Below are positions 32,347 to 36,062 of a stretch of 36,062 bases of DNA, piece after piece. This DNA is from CAINVV01 sp036508555 (lineage in GTDB: Bacteria; Bacteroidota; Bacteroidia; Bacteroidales; Prolixibacteraceae): assembly GCA_036508555.1 (NCBI GenBank), contig DATCHD010000068.1, forward strand, positions 1 to 36,062, read 5' to 3'. Both the position numbers and the translations under genes were made by a program. The number at the start of each line of letters is the position of its first letter. The first letter of the stretch is position 1. The notes under the pieces are model-generated. The model searched no databases and was not told where the DNA came from. It saw nothing but the letters and a program-made list of their open reading frames with translations.

Positions 32347-33351
32347 TCAGAGGTGTAAGATTTTGTAGGTTAATTCGCGCAGGAGTTCCCCATTGTCTGT
32401 TGTACCGCCCCGGGCGCCTTTCGATCTGAGATCGTATTCCCGGAGCAGCGATATAGCCAAAATGGCTTTCTGCAGAGGATAATTGCGTGCCGCGGTCATG
32501 TAATCATTGAGAAAGAAGGGGATCACGCCAAGTTTTTGAGCTACCTCTCCGGTATTGCTCTTGTTTTGGATGGAGTGATAAGTCAGAATTTTTCTGAAAT
32601 AAGAGACCAGAATGCCCACAATCATGGTCATCGGAAGCGATTTTTCGTTGTGAATCATGTAGTTGAGGATCCTGTTTGCCTTATACAGATCCTTCCCACC
32701 CAGGGCTTTTTGAAATTCGAATGCATTATATTCTTTGCTGATTCCGATATTTTTCTCCACATCGTCTACCGTGATGCTGGTACCGGGAACCGCTGCAAAA
32801 ATTATTTTATCTAGCTCATTGACAATTCGTTGCAGGTTATTTCCAACATGATCGGTAATCATCTGCACGGCTTTGGGCTCGATGCCCAGCTGTTGTGTCT
32901 TGAGGTAATCGACAATCCAGCCCGGTACCTGATTTTCGAAAAGCGGTTTCGATTCGAGGTAGACCCCGTGTTTCTGAATGGCCTTGTATAATTTTTTGCG
33001 TTTGTCGATGGTCTTGTATTTGTAACAGATAACCAGCATGGTCGTAGGAGCGGATTTCTCCACATAAGTCGTCAGCTCATCGATGTCGCGAATGTTTTGG
33101 GCTTCCCGGATAACCACTACCTGACGCTCCGCCATCATGGGATAACGGCGGGCCGCGGCCATGATGGTATCCAGCGAGATGTCCTTTCCATAAAGCAGGG
33201 TCTGATTGAAAGCTTTCTCACTCTCCGTCAGCACGTTTTCGAGGATCCAATTGCTTACAACATCAATATAATAAGGCTCTTCGCCTTCCAAAAAATAGAC
33301 GGTGCCGTATTTTTTATCATTTAAATCGGAGAGGATTTTCTGGTAGTCCAT
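32347..33351 (-). CDS. holA: DNA polymerase III subunit delta
   Basis: The clamp-loader subunit that opens the sliding clamp (334 residues, normal length). Typical segments are 'VYFLEGEEPYYIDVVSNWILENVL', 'AARRYPMMAERQVVVIREAQNI', 'TMLVICYKYKTIDKRKKLYKAIQKHG', 'DHVGNNLQRIVNELDKIIFA', 'YNAFEFQKALGGKDLYKANRIL' and the C-terminal 'YDLRSKGARGGTTDNGELLRELTYKIL'. It follows the AMP nucleosidase gene by 4 bases and precedes the rhomboid gene by 4 bases, so translation is probably coupled across the three. Confidence 0.95.
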   Translation of the reverse strand: MDYQKILSDLNDKKYGTVYFLEGEEPYYIDVVSNWILENVLTESEKAFNQTLLYGKDISLDTIMAAARRYPMMAERQVVVIREAQNIRDIDELTTYVEKSAPTTMLVICYKYKTIDKRKKLYKAIQKHGVYLESKPLFENQVPGWIVDYLKTQQLGIEPKAVQMITDHVGNNLQRIVNELDKIIFAAVPGTSITVDDVEKNIGISKEYNAFEFQKALGGKDLYKANRILNYMIHNEKSLPMTMIVGILVSYFRKILTYHSIQNKSNTGEVAQKLGVIPFFLNDYMTAARNYPLQKAILAISLLREYDLRSKGARGGTTDNGELLRELTYKILHL

Positions 33352-33355
33352 TCAA

Positions 33356-34126
33356 TCAGAATTTCAGATGTTTGACTGATCTTCCGTCGTTGATGATTTC
33401 CATGAGCGCATTGATCCCTATCTCCAAATGGGTGTTCACAAACAGACGGGTCACCTCTTTGTCGCTCTCATGCGTCTTCACACCGGTCGAAATCATCGGT
33501 TGATCAGACACCAAAAGCAGTGCGCCGGTCGGAATGGAGTTGCAGAAACCTACCGTGAAAACCGTAGCTGTCTCCATGTCTATAGCCATGGCACGCGTCT
33601 TGATGAGGTATTTCTTGAACCGCTCGTCGTACTCCCACACCCTTTTGTTCGTGGTGAAAACGGTACCGGTCCAGTAGTCAAGCCCCATGTCACGGATGGT
33701 GGAAGAGACCGCACGTTGCAGGCTGAATGCCGGCAAGGCAGGTACTTCCGGCGGGAGGTAATCGTTGGAGGTACCGTCGTTCCTGATGGCCGCAATGGGA
33801 AGAATCAGATTTCCCAGTTCACTCTTGCGTTTCAGTCCGCCGCATTTGCCCAGGAATAGCACTGCGTCAGGCATCACTGCGCTGAGCAGATCCATGATGG
33901 TGGCGGCGTTCGGACTGCCCATACCGAAGTTGATAATGGTAATGCCATTGGCGCTGGCATTGGGCATCGAATTGTTCTCCCCGACAACCGGGACTCCGAA
34001 TTTCTCGGCAAAATTTTCGACGTAACTCTGGAAATTAGTCAGCAGCACATGTTTGGTAAATTGATTCAAGGCCCTGCCTGTATATCGTGGTAACCAGTTC
34101 TGAACAATTTCTTCTTTTGTCTTCAT
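33356..34126 (-). CDS. AMP nucleosidase (Bacteroidota type)
   Basis: A nucleoside-phosphorylase-fold enzyme of 256 residues that splits AMP into adenine and ribose 5-phosphate. Key segments are 'TIINFGMGSPNAATIMDLL', 'AVLFLGKCGGLKRKSELGNLILPIAAIR', 'WTGTVFTTNKRVWEYDERF', 'RAMAIDMETATVFTVGF' (the ME-containing sugar site) and 'LLLVSDQPMISTGVKTHESD'. The length and text match the short AMP nucleosidases common in this phylum rather than the long enterobacterial Amn. It is the first gene of the minus-strand run with holA, the rhomboid gene and the aminotransferase-like gene, and is divergent from the HsdR-N-like gene. Confidence 0.93.
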   Translation of the reverse strand: MKTKEEIVQNWLPRYTGRALNQFTKHVLLTNFQSYVENFAEKFGVPVVGENNSMPNASANGITIINFGMGSPNAATIMDLLSAVMPDAVLFLGKCGGLKRKSELGNLILPIAAIRNDGTSNDYLPPEVPALPAFSLQRAVSSTIRDMGLDYWTGTVFTTNKRVWEYDERFKKYLIKTRAMAIDMETATVFTVGFCNSIPTGALLLVSDQPMISTGVKTHESDKEVTRLFVNTHLEIGINALMEIINDGRSVKHLKF

Positions 34127-34139
34127 ATGCGCTTTTCTG

Positions 34140-34147
34140 CAAAATTA
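34140..34147 (-). promoter_or_regulatory. -7 box candidate for the AMP nucleosidase operon
   Basis: On the minus strand this reads TAATTTTG, a full TAnnTTTG match. It is only 13 bases from the ATG, so the leader would be a few bases or absent. No -33 element is seen. The divergent gap (34127-34215) is AT-rich. Confidence 0.35.
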
Positions 34148-34215
34148 CCTGCTTTTAATGTTATGTTGGCTGAATTGAAAATAAAAATTTAGATTTAGGA
34201 AGATTTTCAGTAAAG

Positions 34216-34668
34216 ATGCAACTTAATCTGCCAAAATACACTTTCCGGATGGCCCAAAAAGAGGGCAGACGACTGATTTTTGATGCCTACCGGCGAAGAT
34301 GGGTCCGGCTGACGCCGGAAGAATGGGTGAGACAGCACTTCGTGAGGTATCTTATTGACGAAAAGCATTTCCCGGCTTCCCTGATGGCTATCGAAAAATC
34401 GTTGCGGCACAATCAGCAGGATTTCAGAACTGATGCTTTAGTATTCTCTACCGCAGGATTACCCTTGCTGATCATTGAATGCAAGGCTCCGGAGGTAAAG
34501 ATCACCCAAAAGGTTTTCGACCAGATTGTGAGGTATAACTTCGAATTGCAGGTAGATTATCTAATTGTGACCAACGGACTTTCGCATTTTTGTTGCAAGA
34601 TTGACAAGACCTGCCTGACCTATGAATTTCTGAAAGAGATTCCAGACTACAGCGAAATCAATCTGTGA
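34216..34668 (+). CDS. Stand-alone HsdR N-terminal-like nuclease domain protein
   Basis: A 150-residue protein that consists only of the type I restriction enzyme R-subunit N-terminal domain (HSDR_N_2 type). The PD-(D/E)XK core is visible: D73 in 'DFRTDALVF' and E88-x-K90 in 'LLIIECKAPE', followed by 'VFDQIVRYNFELQVDYLIVTNGL' (the QxxxY-like helix) and a basic start 'KEGRRLIFDAYRRRWVRLTPEEWVRQHFV'. No helicase, HsdM or HsdS is present, so it is not a restriction system by itself. It is divergent from the AMP nucleosidase-holA run. Metal-dependent DNA cleavage is plausible; the role is unknown. Confidence 0.88.
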   Translation: MQLNLPKYTFRMAQKEGRRLIFDAYRRRWVRLTPEEWVRQHFVRYLIDEKHFPASLMAIEKSLRHNQQDFRTDALVFSTAGLPLLIIECKAPEVKITQKVFDQIVRYNFELQVDYLIVTNGLSHFCCKIDKTCLTYEFLKEIPDYSEINL

Positions 34669-34692
34669 TGTCCGTCATACTAATCAGGTAGC

Positions 34693-34835
34693 GCTATCCC
34701 TCGTTTGAAACGAGGGATGGCATGACTGAACTTGATTCAGCATCCCCTTTAATTGGGGGATCCCGCTATCCCTCGTTTGAAACGAGGGATGGCAGCAGTT
34801 CGGTTAATCGGAGGATTCCGGATCAAGTCCGGAAT
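34693..34835. repeat. Intergenic palindrome array (E)
   Basis: Two identical 29-base palindromes in direct orientation (34693-34721 and 34765-34793) have the stem ATCCCTCGTT / AACGAGGGAT, loop TGA and an outer GCT/GGC pairing with a G-T wobble. Between them is a hairpin ATCCCC / GGGGAT (34742-34761). After them is ATTCCGGA / TCCGGAAT (34815-34835). A GTAG tetranucleotide (34688-34691) precedes the first unit, as in many REP elements. The array fills most of the 176-base gap between the convergent HsdR-N-like and GNAT genes. Confidence 0.88.
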
Positions 34836-34844
34836 GACGTTTCG

Positions 34845-35369
34845 CTACAACACTAGCTGAAGCAGGTGTTCGTCCTTCCACAGGCCCGACTCCCTGATCC
34901 ATTCTTTCTTCGTTCCGGTCAGAATAAATCCGGCCTTCTTGAAAAGATTTATGCTTATTTCGTTGTCTGTGAGGATGTTGGCATAAATCTGGTGCAGGTT
35001 TAGTTTTTCAAAACAATACCGGATCATGAGATGCAAGGCAGCGGTAGCGTATCCTTTAGAGCGGTCCTCCGGCCGGTGTACCAGTATTCCTAAGCCGACA
35101 CGCGAATGATAGGGATCAAAATCGAACAGATCGATGGCCCCGACGGTATCGCCGGCAAGGGTGTCAATCATCATCCGGAGCTGTCTGGATTCGTAAATAT
35201 CCTTATCTGAGTCCTGTATGTAAAGTGCCAGCGTATGTTTGGAGAAGGGGGCAAGGGTATGGCTGATGGTCCATATCTCCTCATTATTTTCCCAGAGATA
35301 CAGCCTGTCAACGTCTTCCTGTTCCAGGGCTCGCAATGAAATGAGGTCGTCTTTGAGGAATAGTTTCAT
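34845..35369 (-). CDS. GNAT-family N-acetyltransferase (RimJ/RimL-like)
   Basis: A 174-residue acetyltransferase of the GNAT fold: 'LISLRALEQEDVDRLYLWENNEEIW', 'LRMMIDTLAGDTVGAIDLFDFDPYHSRVGLGILVHRPEDRSKGYATAALHLMIRYCFEKLNLHQIYANILTDNEISINLFKKAGFILTGTKKEWI'. The acetyl-CoA motif 'PEDRSKGYATAAL' (a variant of Q/R-x-x-G-x-G/A) is clear. Length and text fit the RimJ/RimL or spermidine acetyltransferase-like group; the substrate is not known. It starts 15 bases after the recR stop, so the two are probably co-transcribed. Confidence 0.9.
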   Translation of the reverse strand: MKLFLKDDLISLRALEQEDVDRLYLWENNEEIWTISHTLAPFSKHTLALYIQDSDKDIYESRQLRMMIDTLAGDTVGAIDLFDFDPYHSRVGLGILVHRPEDRSKGYATAALHLMIRYCFEKLNLHQIYANILTDNEISINLFKKAGFILTGTKKEWIRESGLWKDEHLLQLVL

Positions 35370-35383
35370 GGTAAGGAATAACT

Positions 35384-36007
35384 TCAGGAAATAATTTGTT
35401 CGTAGAGCAGACGATTGACGATGGAACGTCCGAGGGTCAGCTCGTCGGTAAACTCCAGTTCATCGCCTACCGAGACGCCTCTTGCCAGCGTAGTAATACG
35501 TATATTGCTGTTTTTCAGTTTTTTGAACAGGAAGAAATTAGTAGAATCGCCTTCCATGGTTGTACTCAGGGCAAAAATCACCTCCCGAATTTCCCCTATT
35601 TCCACCCGTTTTAACAGCGAATCGATCTCCAGATCGGCCGGACCGATACCATCCATGGGAGAGATAATCCCGCCCAAAACATGGTAAACCCCGCGGTACT
35701 GCTGGGTATTCTCGATCGACATCACATCCCTGATATTCTCAACCACACAGACGAGTCCGTGGTCGCGGGAGCCATTGCCGCAGATGTTGCAGACCTCCGT
35801 ATCAGAAATATTGTGGCAGACCTGGCAATGCATCACTTCGTCTTTCAGTCTGGTGATGGCATCGCTGAACCGGTGTACCTCGTCTGTCTCTCTTTTCAGC
35901 AGGTGCAAAACGAGTCTTAATGCCGTTTTCTTCCCGATGCCGGGCAGTTTTGCGAACTCAGTCACGGCATTTTCCAGTAGTTTTGACGGAAATTGGTCTA
36001 AATTCAT
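35384..36007 (-). CDS. recR: Recombination mediator protein RecR
   Basis: Works with RecO (and RecF) to load RecA at gaps in DNA (207 residues, normal length). It has the N-terminal helix-hairpin-helix 'LPGIGKKTALRLVLHLLKR', the four-Cys zinc finger 'CQVCHNISDTEVCNIC' near residues 60-75, and a Toprim domain with 'LVCVVENIRDVMSIENTQQYRGVYHVLGGIISPMDGIGP' and 'EVIFALSTTMEGDSTNFFL'. It ends with 'LARGVSVGDELEFTDELTLGRSIVNR'. The ATG is 4 bases after the stop of the gene that runs off the window edge. Confidence 0.97.
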   Translation of the reverse strand: MNLDQFPSKLLENAVTEFAKLPGIGKKTALRLVLHLLKRETDEVHRFSDAITRLKDEVMHCQVCHNISDTEVCNICGNGSRDHGLVCVVENIRDVMSIENTQQYRGVYHVLGGIISPMDGIGPADLEIDSLLKRVEIGEIREVIFALSTTMEGDSTNFFLFKKLKNSNIRITTLARGVSVGDELEFTDELTLGRSIVNRLLYEQIIS

Positions 36008-36011
36008 AAGG

Positions 36012-36062
36012 CTATTTCTTCACGCTCATCTCTTCTTTCTTAAACCGGAAGGGCAGCAAAGT
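36012..36062 (-). CDS. C-terminal tail of an unidentified gene, cut by the window edge
   Basis: The minus strand is open from the window edge to a TAG at 36012-36014 and reads 'TLLPFRFKKEEMSVKK'. The 4-base distance to the recR start suggests the same operon. A hydrophobic-to-basic end like this is common in membrane proteins, but 16 residues are too few to name a family. Confidence 0.4.
   Translation of the reverse strand, partial: TLLPFRFKKEEMSVKK

Noticed and set aside
34216..34668. Type I restriction-modification locus
   Set aside because: Only the N-terminal nuclease-like domain is present; the flanks hold AMP nucleosidase and a GNAT gene, with no HsdM or HsdS.
7066..34835. CRISPR array suggested by the repeated palindromes
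   Set aside because: Repeats are kilobases apart or in inverted pairs, without regular spacers, leader or cas genes.

Overview
The window is chromosomal DNA from a member of the Bacteroidota. The evidence is a SusC/SusD pair, repeated TAnnTTTG-type -7 promoter boxes, an AMP nucleosidase and a stand-alone HsdR-N-like protein of types common in this phylum, and an rpmH product with the phylum-typical sequence. MqnE implies menaquinone synthesis by the futalosine route. The ProDH/P5CDH pair implies proline use. This suggests an environmental lineage outside the classical Bacteroides group, but I cannot place it further.

Layout. 1-4157: an AT-rich polysaccharide-utilisation fragment (partial SusC, SusD and a surface lipoprotein) closed by a clear terminator. 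4240-13239, minus strand: housekeeping genes dnaB, ddl, rluD, a PASTA membrane protein, mqnE, rpmH, rsmG, an ECF sigma factor and a glycosyltransferase. 13353-17562, plus strand: tgt, a LptF/LptG-like permease, and an acyl-CoA carboxyltransferase with its biotin carrier protein. 17559-26008: envelope and glycan genes (three family-2 glycosyltransferases, a Skp-like chaperone, a PAP2 phosphatase, a GT39/ArnT-like transferase and a GH172-like DUF2961 protein), with proline dehydrogenase among them. 25990-36062: a hybrid histidine-kinase-type sensor without a partner regulator, P5C dehydrogenase, a DivIC/FtsB-like protein, YqgE, a degenerate class IV aminotransferase, a rhomboid protease, holA, AMP nucleosidase, an HsdR-N-like nuclease domain, a GNAT acetyltransferase, recR and the tail of one more gene.

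The most unusual structure is a family of intergenic palindromes with the same architecture: a stem ending in TT, a 3-nt loop TGC/GCA (or TGA), then AA. They have different stem sequences, occur at five places, three times as head-to-head pairs, and always lie in intergenic DNA close to gene 3' ends. One pair carries a compensatory base-pair change. They look like REP/BIME elements, but no RAYT transposase is in the window. Other points of interest are a Tgt that lacks all three usual zinc cysteines, an aminotransferase fold protein that appears to have lost its PLP lysine, a sharp composition break near 4.1-4.24 kb, and a PAP2-GT39-GT2 operon that could modify an envelope lipid. No gap between genes exceeds 300 bases, and no tRNA, rRNA, CRISPR array or insertion sequence was recognised.
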